DNA from: Cylindrodendrum hubeiense | Lineage: Eukaryota; Ascomycota; Sordariomycetes; Hypocreales; Nectriaceae | Length of the DNA: 64,000 nt | Assembly: GCA_014621425.1 (NCBI GenBank) | Contig: JAANBB010000004.1 | Coordinates: 310,001 to 374,000, forward strand | Direction: 5' to 3' | In this document: piece by piece, positions 31,813 to 43,441 of the stretch | How the letters are laid out: each line of letters starts with the position of its first letter | How positions within the stretch are numbered: position 1 is the first letter of the stretch | Position numbers and translations under genes: made by a program | The notes under the pieces: generated by a model | Seen by the model: only the letters and a program-made list of their open reading frames with translations | Databases searched by the model: none | What the model was told of the DNA's origin: nothing

Positions 31813-32676
31813 GTTGTAATTTAGTTAAAATTGTCACGATTGGAGCCATCATATTAGAGTGGCAATGCAGTGGCAATGCTGTGTTTTTAACATGTTCCAG
31901 GCGCACGGGCAAACGGGAATAATCACGGACTAAGTGGCAGCGGTTAAATATTCATGCGATGTCCAACTCCAGTGCCATTGAGTGGAGTTGACCCGCTAGT
32001 CGCTTGAATCTCTGCTGTCGGGTTAACTGAGTAGCATCAGCGTTATTCAATTGTTGAATCATTGGTTTGGTGGAACTATTTGCCGGAATAACTTAATATG
32101 CTGATCACAGATGAGAAGCGAATACATATATATATCAGTGTCAGACATAGTGCACATCTATTCTCACAGCACCGCATACCACTCTCGACCGTGACGTTCC
32201 ACCGTCGTGCTCTTGCATTAACACTGTACCGTTTCCAGGCCCATTTAATTTTTCTTCTTTCTTTCTTCAACTCACATTCGTGCCGAGCGTTTTTTTTTTT
32301 CTTTCTTTCGCCAACGGGTCAAGACGCCGAGTAGCATCTCCAGTACCCCCACCATGCTAAACACCAGCCATGAGCAAGACAGTAAATACACAGCCCCATG
32401 AGACAAAATGCAAGCTCCTGACACCGAAGAATATTCTAGTCACGAAAGATGGATTCAATAAGCCTAAGGAAGAGAAGAGTAGTCTTGTTATTACAAAAGA
32501 ATGAGTGCCACTATCGATCCAGCTAGATACGTCTTACAGAAGATATGTAGAACATGTAAATCGATAGAAAACTTTGAGAATGAAAAGTATTAAGACCAAG
32601 CTTCCGGCCAAAGCGACGCGTAATGCCGCGCTGAATGTTGGTCCATTAATAAGGAGATAATTCCAGTCCGAAATTC
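31813..32676. other. Intergenic region, no gene seen
   Basis: Upstream region of the hydroxyacid dehydrogenase and downstream region of the Svf1-like gene. It includes CT- and T-rich tracts (about 32245-32310) and only short, unsupported frames. Confidence 0.4.
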
Positions 32677-34044
32677 TTAAACCTTTTCAATGCCAGATAT
32701 GTCGGTGATGAATGTAGCTTCGGTGTATGCAGTGCCCTCCTCAACGATTTCCTTGTCTCCGATTTTCAGCTTGAGAGCGAGGTCAGGGCGAAACTATCAG
32801 AGTGTCAGTCAACGAAAATGTACCCCACGACAAGCTAGGATCAGGAATAAGGTTGACAAACCTGGTAGATGTACGGTTTGGTACCAGCAGTGTTAGCAAG
32901 GATGCTTTTGACAAAGCCGGGCACTTCAGCCATAATGTCAACGCAGTCGGCTCGCGTGCCGAGAGAACCTTCAATCACGGCCTCAATAGCTTTTCCATCC
33001 TTATCAACCCCAGACCAAGTATACCGAGCCTCCGTAGGTTCAGGCCAGCCGTTGACAGGGTCTACTGTAGTAGCGGTGTGGGTAGCTGTATTTTTGCATC
33101 CTGCAACAACAATTCCGTCGTCCTTGGCAATGCAGCCAACATTAACCACAGTTGCACCATATGATGCCGGTGTAGTAAACTCCATCATGACGGCCGAATA
33201 TTCCGGGCCCTGGAAGTTGACAAAATTCCACGTTGCGGCGGCATGGTGTGGCTTCATGCCTTGGAGTGCGTGGATAAAGACAGCTTGGCCCTTGTCAAAA
33301 TCTAGAACGCCTTCTTCGGTAGAAATAGTGCCCTCAGCAACACAACGTGGCCAAAATGTGTGCCGCATTAATCCCCAAGGGTTCTCCAAGTCAGTACCGA
33401 AGTGAGTGGTACCTGAAGTGCCAGCACAAAAGCCAGGGGTAATGCGAGATACCTTGAGGTTCACAACAGCGCGCTCGTCATTTATACTCTTTATGGTATA
33501 GAAATCGCCGTCATCGGACAACTCTACAGCGCAGTCATCAGCATAGAAGCAAGTCCTATCCTCGCTAACCTCAACATTGCTGAGGGGTGTTGAGGACCAG
33601 AGGTGGGGCTGAGATTCGCCGGGGTAGAAGATTTTGCAGATGAACTGGCAGGTAATCCGGAGGCCACTTTTTGTTCAAGCTGTCGTTAGCAAGAACTTGG
33701 TCATTTGTCAGGGGTAGTAAGGTGCACTCATACACTACGTTGCTATAGATAACTTCGACAAAGACGACGTGGCCACTGGTGCTGTACACATAGAAGATCT
33801 GAGTTTCGACAGACGTCGACTCCATTGCCCGCCAGGCCAAGTCATCGCGCTGGAGCTCGGTGAAGGGTGTCTTCTCAGCCTCCTGCGCCACAGACTTAAC
33901 TGCAGAGGGGCCGTAGATCGGCTCCTGAGTGCCGGTGACATACGCCATCCTAGCAAGTCAGCCTCAACGTCAGCCATCTACACAAGAAAGAAATCCAGCA
34001 GGTTAAAGGAGGTCGTCTTACTGCTGTTTGGCCCAGTTGAACAT
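32677..34044 (-). CDS. SVF1: Svf1-like oxidative-stress survival protein
   Basis: 386 residues, four exons (34022-34044, 33734-33949, 32862-33666, 32677-32793). The tiny first exon encodes MFNWAKQ, the hallmark N-terminus of Svf1 proteins, and joins in phase to [16 protein letters not shown]. Other family segments are [58 protein letters not shown] and [20 protein letters not shown]. The second intron uses the acceptor at 33667, which yields [11 protein letters not shown]. In yeast, Svf1 has two lipocalin-like domains, uses its N-terminal helix for Golgi/ER membrane contact, and carries ceramide; it protects against oxidative and cold stress. Finding it inside a catabolic region rather than a housekeeping one suggests either a paralogue or an unremarkable neighbour. 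Confidence 0.9.
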
Positions 34045-34963
34045 GATGGCGTGATGCTGATGGATGAGGCGCTTGTTTTCGGACAGTCCGGAAGCGGCGG
34101 ACACGGGCGTAGACGAAGATTTTTGATGCGGGTAGTTACCCAAAGAGAAAGAAATCCAGGATTATCTACTATACCATGTCGTATCGAAAGAGAGTAGTGC
34201 TGTTGCGTAGGGAAGACTCTTTTTTATTGCGCTCATTGTGAAGTCGGAGCATCTGAAGATGGGCTGATGACAGCCCCTGCTGGCGTGCGGACTAATAGAT
34301 AGTCCGCGCAGAAGGCAGGGGTTGCCTACGCAGGTACTGTGCACAGCAATAGTAGCTCATTTATAAGAGAGTCATAAATGATGGGAATTTATTTTGTTGG
34401 GGTGAGGCGCACTTAATGCAGACGGCACCCACAAGATGGAAGGATTTAGGATTTATTGCAGGTACAGAAGCCGAGAGCGGGAATCTAAGCCAAGCTGGAC
34501 CAAAGATAAGATAAGGAGATCCGTCACCTGAGAACGCTTGATTGAACGTCTTGCAATGCATTCACCGTGAGACAAGGCAAAATTGATGAGAGGAGCTGCT
34601 GCGACAGCCTCGGCAAGGAAATTCTGGCAAAGCAAAAGACGTACTTGACTCCATTGAAGGAGAAAAGCGTGACCTGTCCAAACATTGGGCAGAGCTAACC
34701 CCCGAAGTAAATTAGTGATCTCGGCTAGCCAGCGCCCCTGTCGCATTAAAATTTCTAGTTGCTGATCAGCACTAACACATTATCCAATCATGTTATAATT
34801 TGAGAAAGGAGACATGTTGGGGCCTAATTCATCTCAACTTGATTCCTTAGCTGCCGATCTCGGATACTGGAAAGGGTACAGATTAACATACGAAGGAAAG
34901 TTGAGGATAATCATTACACCTATGTACGATAGCATTCATAGAATAAATTACAGATACCACAGC
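34045..34963. other. Intergenic region, no gene seen
   Basis: Upstream of the Svf1-like gene and downstream of the dioxygenase. A TTATAA box (reverse strand, about 34361-34366) is too far from the Svf1 start to assign with confidence. Open frames are short and featureless. Confidence 0.4.
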
Positions 34964-36116
34964 CTAGTCATGAGTCTTCCTCAAAGGGGGGTCAGAGTTC
35001 TTGACGAGGATGAAGTTAAACTCCAGCAGCCAGAACCCTTCCTTCTCAACGCCGTCAATATCCTTCTTAAAAGTCTTAAGCCCGTACTGCCGAACAAGTT
35101 CTGGATCCACCGTGAAAACGTAGTCGACCATGAGGCTCTTCTTGACTCCGAAGACGGTATCGCTCTCGATATACTTGCTGTCGCGAGAGTATAGAGCAGT
35201 GATGAGTTTCTCAAACTCTGGGTGAAGAACCATGAAATGCTGCGATCGCGGTCAATACGGAGTCTCGCTATATTATGTGGGCCAAATAGTTACCATGTGA
35301 GCGGGTCGGTACCAATGCCGATTCAAGGTGCGCAGAAGCTCGCCAACTGGCCCGTCATTGGAGATCGGGTATGGAACTGGTCGCACGCACTTGAAGGCGT
35401 ACGATCCATCCTGCTCAGACCAAAGCTTGCCACGGCAATCAGGTCCTTCTTTTTCAGCGTACTCCAAGTCATAAACTCCGTTGCCATCCGTCTCCCAGAC
35501 ATCGATCAGGGCCTTCGACACGGGTTTTCCCTCAACGTCGCGAATGAAGCCACGCACAAGCGTGCACTCGCCAAAAGTCCCTTCAGATGCGATCGAGCCG
35601 CCTGTGTCAATCACATGCGCATTTTCGTCATGGAAGGGGCCTAGGACGGAAGATTCAGTTGCGCCTGGCTGGTGTCGGTACGAGATGGAATCAACAAGCG
35701 CCGAAATACCGAGAATGTCGGAGAGGAGCACCATCTCATGGCGGACATCGTCGGAAATTTGGCCGACCTGAAGAATAAAGTGTAAGTTAGAAGCTCTGTG
35801 ATTTTCTGGGTGTGAAATTGACCTTGGTCAAGAATTGCCAAGCCTGCTCCCATTCATCAAACTGCAACTCTACTTTGCGGACAAAGTCGTGGGAAGCTTT
35901 GACAAGTTCGGTAATGATGAACTGCAACCTGGGGTCTTCCTTGACATTGGAGTTCATCATGACAACATTTTGGGTGATGTTCTCAATCGTCAGGTCGAGC
36001 ATTGGTGGAACTACATGTTCCTTGGTTTCAGCTGCCCACTTCCGCCGCGTGGCATCTCTAACTCCAAGGCCCGATGCCTCGTTGGATCCGTTTGCATCGG
36101 TTGCGTTTGGGGACAT
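34964..36116 (-). CDS. Intradiol ring-cleavage dioxygenase (hydroxyquinol/catechol 1,2-dioxygenase type)
   Basis: Fe(III) enzyme that opens catechol- or hydroxyquinol-type rings between the two hydroxyls. Three exons (35823-36116, 35294-35767, 34964-35239) give 347 residues. The N-terminal helical dimerisation domain spans about residues 35-110 (DLTIENITQNVV to ISDDVRHEMV), and the catalytic beta-sandwich follows. The iron ligands of the family are visible: Tyr in the loop before SSVLGPF or in GSYAFKCVRPVPYPI, and Tyr, His, His in HWYRPAHMHFMV. The motif VPYPISNDGPVGELL and the N-terminal domain favour the hydroxyquinol subgroup. It is divergent from a quinone reductase across a 657-bp region carrying a TCCGTCGGA inverted repeat. 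The product would be maleylacetate or a muconate, feeding 3-oxoadipate. Confidence 0.92.
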
Positions 36117-36773
36117 AATGATTTTGGTGAAGATTTCAGTTAAAGCAAATAGGAATGTCTCAAAGGAGTTGATTGAGGAATTTGTTGATAGGATGACTGG
36201 GTGACTGAGATGTTCAAAGATTTGAATGAAGCTTTATACTTCTCTCCTCCTTACGAAGCCTCTTTAATTCTCCGTCTTCATCGATTCGCTCGCCTTAATT
36301 CAGCGTGCAGTCACATGGAGCCGGGCATTGTCTCCGATGAGTTGCCACTCAGTATGAGGAGTTCCGTCGGATCGGGGAACGGGGGATCCCGCCCGCCCCA
36401 CGATCCGACGGGTTTACGGATATCGGAACCGGACGGCCCAGGGCAGTAGTCTGGACATGGAATTGCAACAAATCAATTAAATGACAATAATACTGGTAGA
36501 AAAAGACGTTGAGATATTATCTCGCGGTAAATGCTGACATTTCGGATCTCAGGTGGATTCTCATTTCCTTGCACAACTCTACTTCCGGGATCAGACTGCT
36601 AGTATCTTGTCATATACGCTCTGCATTCCCGAACTCATTTTTATTGACATCCATCTATAATATTCATTGCACTGCAGCTAAAATTATCGTCAAAGCTACT
36701 GTCATCGAAAACGCGTATTTCTCTCCCGCTGAGCCAAGATTTAGAGGCAGGCCATTCGCCACAAGCTAATACG
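36117..36773. promoter_or_regulatory. Divergent promoter with an 11-bp inverted repeat containing TCCGTCGG
   Basis: The arms CCGTCGGATCG (36364-36374) and CGATCCGACGG (36401-36411) are exact inverse complements. Each contains the core TCCGTCGG, whose full 9-mer TCCGTCGGA also occurs upstream of the DUF1338, regulator and DHA1 genes. CCG/CGG half-sites fit a Zn2Cys6 protein. It lies 248-295 bp before the dioxygenase start and 363-410 bp before the quinone-reductase start. Confidence 0.5.
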
Positions 36774-37763
36774 ATGTCGGACACCATGAGAGGTGTGGTC
36801 TTCCACACTACTGGCGATGCCTCTGTATTCCAAGTCGAAAACGTCGCGGTACCTTCGCCGAAAGAAGGTGAAGTTCTGCTCGAACTAGACTTCGCGGGCG
36901 TCAATTTCGTCGACATCTATCTCCGAAGTGGCTTGTACCCGATAAACTTGCCAGCTATTGCCGGCCGGGAAGGAGCAGGCAAGATCGTCAAACTCGGACC
37001 GAACGTCCCAGCGTCGTTTGACCTTCATGTGGGCGACAAAATTGCTGTCTTTGTCCAAGGAACATTGGCAGAGTACGTTTGTGCTCCAGCCGATAAGGTA
37101 TTGAAGCTTCCGGCTAGAGTGTCGACCAAGATCGGTTCCGCCGTCATGCTTCAAGGCCTCACTGCTTGGACCCTTGTTCGAGACGCACATAGGGTTGAGA
37201 AGGGACAAATTGTCCTTGTCCAGGCTGCAGCCGGCGGAACAGGCAGTCTTCTCATCCAGATGTGCAAGTACCTTGGTGCGACAGTCATTGGGACAGTTTC
37301 AACAATCCAGAAAGCAAAAGTTGCCAAAGATATTGGATGCGATCATGTCATTATCTACACGGAGATTGATGTTATACCTGAAGTCATGCGTCTGACTGAG
37401 GATAAGGGCTGTCATGCAGTCTTCAGTGGAGTTGGCCAATCTACTTTCGCAGTTGATCTTGCCAGCGTACGGAGAAAAGGAACTCTCGTCACTTTTGGAA
37501 ACAGCAGCGGACCGGTTGAGAACTTCAGAGTTCTTGATCTGAGCAAGAAGAATGTGAAGTTGGTCCGGCCGACGTTGGCAAATTACATTGCACAGAGAGA
37601 AGAATTTGAGGTGGTGGGTAGGGAGATGCTTGATCTTGTGGTGAAAGGAAAGCTGAAAGTTGAATTCGGTGGAGAATACACACTCGAATCAGTTGGCCAA
37701 GCGCAGGATGACCTCGCGTCGAAGAAGACAACAGGCAAGCTTCTGGTGAAGATCAAGGTCTAA
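36774..37763 (+). CDS. NADPH:quinone oxidoreductase, zinc-free MDR family
   Basis: Single exon, 329 residues, the standard length for this subgroup. It starts MSDTMRGVVFHTTGDASVF, with the catalytic-domain core VNFVDIYLRSGLYP and AIAGREGAGKIVKLGP. It lacks the Cys/His zinc ligands of alcohol dehydrogenases. The nucleotide-binding loop is QAAAGGTGSLLIQMCKYLGA at about residue 150. The C-terminus ASKKTTGKLLVKIKV is typical of quinone reductases. It reduces quinones with NADPH, which would protect against or recycle quinones formed from catechols. Sharing a divergent promoter with an intradiol dioxygenase supports a place in aromatic catabolism. Confidence 0.93.
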   Translation: MSDTMRGVVFHTTGDASVFQVENVAVPSPKEGEVLLELDFAGVNFVDIYLRSGLYPINLPAIAGREGAGKIVKLGPNVPASFDLHVGDKIAVFVQGTLAEYVCAPADKVLKLPARVSTKIGSAVMLQGLTAWTLVRDAHRVEKGQIVLVQAAAGGTGSLLIQMCKYLGATVIGTVSTIQKAKVAKDIGCDHVIIYTEIDVIPEVMRLTEDKGCHAVFSGVGQSTFAVDLASVRRKGTLVTFGNSSGPVENFRVLDLSKKNVKLVRPTLANYIAQREEFEVVGREMLDLVVKGKLKVEFGGEYTLESVGQAQDDLASKKTTGKLLVKIKV

Positions 37764-38505
37764 TGAATAGAGCTTTCAATAGAAACAGTATAGAGTCTAT
37801 TGTAGAGAATATTTGAGTTGCTTAGTCCTTCAATTTCCCACTTCTCGCCAGACTTAAATATCTCTACAATGGGAACTGCTGAAACTTTTGTATTCAAGAC
37901 AAACCTACTGGTGAGTATCAATAACAGGACTTAAGCAAAGTTACTTATTAGAAATAGGGCGTTTGTCTTCTCCTTTTGCTTTCCACGACGGCAGTATCAG
38001 TAGTTGCCCTGTTCAACCACTGTGGGAACAATTTAGAAGGAAATGTCCGTCAAATCTACCACTCTGGTCTTTTAAACCCGAGAAACGCCCAAGCTGTATC
38101 ACAAGATGTAGTATGAGTTCAACTATCTCTTAACATTCTGCGTTGGGGTTAATGCACGTCATTACGTCCCGGCTGCCAAACTGATTGCATCACTCGCTTG
38201 TCATTGGGAATGAATCATCTTCCGTCGGAATATATTTGTGGACTCGGCCGCCCGGGATCCTAGGACCGGATCAATGACACTGAATGCAACAGCCGAACCC
38301 GACGGATGAGGGAACCAATTGAACCAACGATAGTAACCGGGCTGACCCTCTCGGAGGGTTTTCTCTACTGCGTCAGCAACGAATAATGAAAGTGAAGATA
38401 CATAAATGGAATTTGGCTTCCATCTAGCGGTATTTGTACGCACACCGCGCAATTGTAGAATACAATCAATTCTTTTCAATTTCTGCAACCACATACATCA
38501 GTACA
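37764..38505. promoter_or_regulatory. Upstream region of the DUF1338 gene with two TCCGTCGG-type sites
   Basis: The perfect palindrome TTCCGTCGGAA occurs at 38220-38230, about 280 bp before the start, and the variant CCCGACGGA at 38298-38306, about 200 bp before it. No gene was seen in this stretch. Confidence 0.45.
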
Positions 38506-39894
38506 ATGAAAGACTTCACCACGGCTAGCTTCAGTCCCGATGCTGTCAGAACAAGGTTTTCGCTCGCCTTATCGGCGATGTACAAGAAGGAGGTGCCACT
38601 CTACGGAGATCTGATCAACATCGTCAATGATGTCGACGATGATGTAGTTCGGAAACAGGCACGGCCCGAGTTAGCACAAAGGCATCGTCTCGAACGGCAT
38701 GGAGCCATTCGACTTGGAACTCAGCATGAGCTACGCACTATTGGCAGGCTCTTTGCGATATTCGGCATGCATCCCGTTGGATATTACGATCTCAGCGTCG
38801 TTGGCTTTCCACTTCACGCAACCGCCTTTAGACCCATTGCGACGGAAAGTCTCGCCAAGAACCCGTTCCGCATTTTCACTACTCTTCTGAGGTCCGATCT
38901 TGTGTCAGAAAACGTCAGAGAATTTGCTCTCAAGGCTCTTGCCAAAAGGAACTTGTTCACGGACCGACTGCTGCAATTGATTGATCAAGCCGAGGTTACG
39001 AACACACTCAGCGAATCTGAGATAGACGAACTGCTTGTGGAGTCACTTAAAATATTCAAGTGGCACTCGGTCGCAATCGTTAGCCACGAAGAATACACCC
39101 GTCTGCTATCGGAGCACCCAATGGTAGCAGACATCGCCTCGTTTCCGAGTGCTCACATTAACCACCTCACTCCTCGGACATTGGACATCGATCAGGTCCA
39201 GCAAATCATGATTGATGGCGGATTGCCGGCCAAAGAACGCATCGAAGGCCCTCCCCCGCGAAAGTGTGAAATTTTGTTGCGTCAAACCAGTTTCAAGGCA
39301 CTAGAGGAAGAGGTCAGGTTCTATGGCGCCGACGGCAGTCTTGTTATCGGCTCTCACACTGCACGGTTTGGCGAGGTGGAACAACGAGGCGCTGCAGTAA
39401 CACGCAAAGGGCGAGACTTGTACGATCAACTACTCTCCCGGGCTCGTGCAGAGATGTCACATAATGTGAGCGTGGCCCCAAACGAGATTCTCAAAGCCAC
39501 ATTCAAGAGCTATCCGGACGATTGGAATGAGCTTCGAAAACAAACCCTCACTTTCAACTACTACAAACCAACTATTCACGGGCGTGAGAAGGCAGGAAAG
39601 GGAGAGTTGAGTTCTACGCAACTGTCGCAGCTGATAGATGATGGTCTCGTGCAGTTCGAGCCCATCACATACGAAGACTTCTTGCCCGTCTCAGCAGCAG
39701 GAATATTCACATCGAATCTCCGCAGTGCATCGTCAGAGGGATTGATGAAGGTTGGCAACGCAGACCGGGCTGGGTTTGAGAGAGATCTGGGAGGACCTGT
39801 GGCGGACGAGTTCAAACTGTATGAAACGATGCAAAAAGAGAGTATTGAGAAGTGCAGGGAAGTGCTGGGAATGGGGGTCATTTCGTTGGAGTAG
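38506..39894 (+). CDS. DUF1338 protein, 2-oxoadipate dioxygenase/decarboxylase (HglS/YdcJ) family
   Basis: Single exon, 462 residues. The start MKDFTTASFS was chosen because upstream codons in the frame contain no ATG. The family has a vicinal-oxygen-chelate-like fold with an Fe(II) held by two His and a Glu. Candidate residues are His65 and Arg69 in ERHGAIRLGT, His217 or His220 in SAHINHLTPR, and a Glu near residue 267 in ILLRQTSFKALEEE; spacing agrees with HglS as I recall it. HglS of Pseudomonas putida turns 2-oxoadipate into D-2-hydroxyglutarate in D-lysine catabolism. Fungal members are little studied, and plant relatives act in lysine breakdown. Lying between a quinone reductase and a regulator near an intradiol dioxygenase, this copy may act on a ring-cleavage-derived 2-oxoacid instead. 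Confidence 0.85.
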   Translation: MKDFTTASFSPDAVRTRFSLALSAMYKKEVPLYGDLINIVNDVDDDVVRKQARPELAQRHRLERHGAIRLGTQHELRTIGRLFAIFGMHPVGYYDLSVVGFPLHATAFRPIATESLAKNPFRIFTTLLRSDLVSENVREFALKALAKRNLFTDRLLQLIDQAEVTNTLSESEIDELLVESLKIFKWHSVAIVSHEEYTRLLSEHPMVADIASFPSAHINHLTPRTLDIDQVQQIMIDGGLPAKERIEGPPPRKCEILLRQTSFKALEEEVRFYGADGSLVIGSHTARFGEVEQRGAAVTRKGRDLYDQLLSRARAEMSHNVSVAPNEILKATFKSYPDDWNELRKQTLTFNYYKPTIHGREKAGKGELSSTQLSQLIDDGLVQFEPITYEDFLPVSAAGIFTSNLRSASSEGLMKVGNADRAGFERDLGGPVADEFKLYETMQKESIEKCREVLGMGVISLE

Positions 39895-40633
39895 GCTGGC
39901 CTGCCAATCGGATCGTCTGATCCAGCATTCCGTCGGAATCCCGGAAGACTTGTGGGAAGAGGGTCGGATGTTTGATGTGTTTGTTCGTATTGTTTGAGAG
40001 AATGCACGTCAGTGAGGTTGCTTAAAAGTGAACAATGGAAATTTTAGTACACAACCGCCTAATTTGAGCCTACAAGATTGTAATTGATTAATTCCTTCAT
40101 GGCATGTTCGATAAAAGTGCGAGTGACGGAATGATGTCTGCGTTACCCTGTACCTTCAATCGGCCTAACCGAGGGCATTCAAACTGGGTGCTTGAAAGAA
40201 TACCCACTCCCGGTAAGACGTTTCTATCGGCATTACGATTCCAAATGCGGCATAGACGGCATTCAAAACTGTTTTGTGTGTGCAGTCGAACTGCCGGACC
40301 TCATTCTATATCCGGTGGTACCCTCCATCTCGTCAGTCCAGACGGGCCAATAAAGGTGATCCCATTGCTCCCCGGCGTGACCTTCTCAGCGCTTGAGAGC
40401 CTCGTGAATAGCAGTGGGGTTCTCCACATATCGCTCCTCATTCTCCCCGCAAAAGCTGTACGTGTATGTACAGACTAGCATCCGCCAGGGGTTACCATCC
40501 ACTAGTTTGGGCTCCCGCAAAGCGGGGAAGCTGAGACTCGGTCATTTGAATACTCCTGGTGTTGCTCGGTTCTTTACTTCGTGTCGAGTTCCATTGCACC
40601 GCATCTCTCGACTTCATCTAATTCTCACTGACA
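39895..40633. promoter_or_regulatory. Region upstream of the Zn2Cys6 regulator with palindrome ATTCCGTCGGAAT
   Basis: A 13-bp perfect palindrome around a central T lies at 39927-39939, just after the DUF1338 stop and about 700 bp before the regulator start. It could serve autoregulation. No gene was seen here. Confidence 0.4.
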
Positions 40634-43441
40634 ATGGCAACTTTGATTCCAAACCCGGGGGGACCTGTTTCTGGTCAAGCCAATCCACCCGAGTCTCGCA
40701 AACGCAGACGACTTCCGCGCGCTTCGCAAGCATGCGACATGTGCCGCGCTAGAAAGACCAGGTGCGACCAGCAGATGCCCTGCTCCAATTGCAGCTACCA
40801 CGCCTTGGAATGTCACTACAGCACATCAACCACTGGCGCAACCAAGCCTAGAGAAAGAGCTCGTGCCAATAACCGTGAACTCACCCCAGTATCACCACAC
40901 CCAGGAAATCAAATTCCCCGTGGAAATGGCCTTCGACAGAGCGCAGCTGATGTTAGTGATGGTAAACGCGGTATCGAAGATTCAACAATGTCACCTCCAG
41001 AGACAACTCCAACCACTACCGATTCACAATCACAAGCCCAGGTCACGCTCTTTGATACGGATAATCATGACTCAACTTCCGTCTATAACGCTTCAATACA
41101 GCGGGAGGAACAAGTGTCAAAGGGCACAGAAGGAGAAATGACTGGACTCGGTGGGGTGAACGTCCATACTCAAGGCACCGAATTTTACGGAGGTTCTTCC
41201 AATTTGGCTTTCCTTAGCACTCTGTTCGTCCGAGCTAGGACAAGAGCGACAAGTTCTCTTCCTGATGAACAGTATGCGCCTGAAGAGGATATTGTCCATA
41301 CACGACACAACACAAGTTCACCGGGCCACCTTCGAAACAATGAACTGTCAATTGTGAATTTAATGCACAATTCTGACCATTCCACAAATTTAAACAGCTT
41401 AGAGCCATATGCTTCAGCTTCGTCTAAAATCCAGGACAGCAACCATTCGCCTATCGGTTCCGCAGCGGCTGGTAGTGAACTACACAACCTCGAAGTCATT
41501 ACGAATCATACTCACAGCATACGTAACCAGGACCTTGAACAGTATTTTGTGGGCTCATACTTTATGAACAAGCATCTTATTCACCCCTTTTTAGAAGAGA
41601 CCAGTTTTAGGGCCCGCTGCTCTCAATTGTGGGCTGCAGACCATCCCTCACTGCCCCAACCGCCCCCGTCAAAATTTCGGTCACTCTACTACTCGGTAGT
41701 TGCAGTAGGGGCAATTAATGCACCGATGAACGAACATCCACTTCTCAGTCAATCCCACTCAACTTCATCTACCAAGCTAGCAATGCAAACCACTTTGGAA
41801 TGGGCAAATTGGTACTTTGATCTCGCACACCAAGCGTTGGGCAACACCTTCGAGATTTCAACACTTGAAACATGTCAGGCTCTCTTTCTTTTGGTGAGTT
41901 GGATCTTCATCCCGTAGCCGTCTAAATTGTATCGTGATGCTGACCTTGCAGACTGTCTTCTGCCAGAACGCTCTGAAGCCTCACTCCTCTTACCTGTATA
42001 GCGGCATGTCTATCAGAACTGCAATTGCTATCGGACTGACGAATGAGACATATGGAAATTCCATAAGATTGAATCAGGAAGCCAGAAGAACATGGTGGTA
42101 TGTGATCCTTCGTTCTTGTTCGAGCCCCGTCAAGTGTCCTTTTGTTTACACGCCGAGTCCGAATCTTGGCTGTCATAGTCCATGTCGTATCATATCAGAG
42201 CAGACAAGACATTGAAGATGACTGACATTACCCTGTACTAGGTGCATATATTCCCATGAAGTGTAAGTATCCTGTCTAATTTATTATTCTGGTTACTAAA
42301 ATGTTACTCACTGAAGAGAAATGTGCTGCTCGTCCGGACGAGTGGATGGTCTTAAAGATCCGCGGTATTATTCCACACCACTGCCAAACTGGACGGTGAG
42401 TAACATCCTGCATTGCTTTTCTAGGTCCCCCAATTTTAACGAAAAGAAACAGTCCAACCTCTGTCACCCAGAGTCAAACAAGTCACAATTTGCCATCATT
42501 TCGGTCATGGTTGACCTTGCGCGGATCCTCCAAGCAGCGTCCCAGGATATCTACCACGACATGTCAAAGCAACCCCTCCAGAAAAAGTCACAGATAAGCT
42601 TCCAGCTTGACAAGTCTCTCGATATCTGGGAAAAGAAACTGCCGGATTTTTTGGATCTTCAATCGTTCGCTCTCGACGATGCCGAATGGGCTTTCAAGCA
42701 AAAGCTGGTTTTAAAGTTTCGTACGTGTCTCAAACCAGCCGAGACAGATCTTCATTCATTAATATTGTATTTTAGGATCGTATAATGCGCGTATCATTAT
42801 TCACAGGCCGTTTCTGGTTGCTTCGTCGGCCGACTATAGTTCGTCTGAGTTTTTACGCCATGTTGAAATCTGCCTCGAAGCATCCAGAGCCACAATTCGG
42901 GATATCCACGAATCACTCGCTCATAGGCCATATCTACGGACCTGGTATTCCACCCGTTCCAGCGCGTCAAGCACATGAGATAACACTTTCCAGGTGGTAC
43001 TGCTCCACATACACACTCTACGCGAGCATGATTATTCTCCATCTAGTGCTTCTAGACTTCCCAAACGTGCCTGGTGAAGAACTGATCCGAGATGTGGAGA
43101 AGAGTTTGGAGATATTTTCCGTGCTAGGGAAGCACGTCACCGTAGCTAAGCGCTCTGGTGAATTGACACAGGAGATACTGGGTGTCGCCAAAACGTATCT
43201 TCGGGGTCCCAGAAACAGGCAGATGACCAGTTCACATATTGCGACACCCTCTATACCTAGCAACATTGGAGCTGATTTATTCGGCTCGACGTTTGCAAAT
43301 GGTGGTGAGATGTGGAATAACGAGCATCTCATCGCCCTCCTCAACGAGGATGAGCCTGGCATGTCACGAGTGGACGTACTGGCGAATTTTCTAGACCCCA
43401 ATATTCTAGAGAATTTTGTTACAGGAGATGATTATTTCTAG
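40634..43441 (+). CDS. Zn2Cys6 transcription factor with fungal_trans domain
   Basis: Multi-exon regulator. The binuclear cluster lies at about residues 34-62 (CDMCRARKTRC, then CSNC and CHYST) after a basic ESRKRRRLPRASQ stretch. A long Ser/Thr-rich linker (residues 70-290) leads to the regulatory domain: NQDLEQYFVGSYFMNKHLIH, the LFLLTVFCQN segment, YSGMSIRTAIAIGLTNE, TWWCIYSHEVEMCCSSGRV and the RIIIHRPFLVASSADYSSSE helix. I traced introns after QALFLL, at RRTWW, at SHEV, after PNWT, after VLKF and at YLRTW, all GT-AG and in phase. The gene is intact. It is the only regulator inside the 35-46 kb group and so the best candidate to bind the TCCGTCGGA sites found around these genes. Confidence 0.88.
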
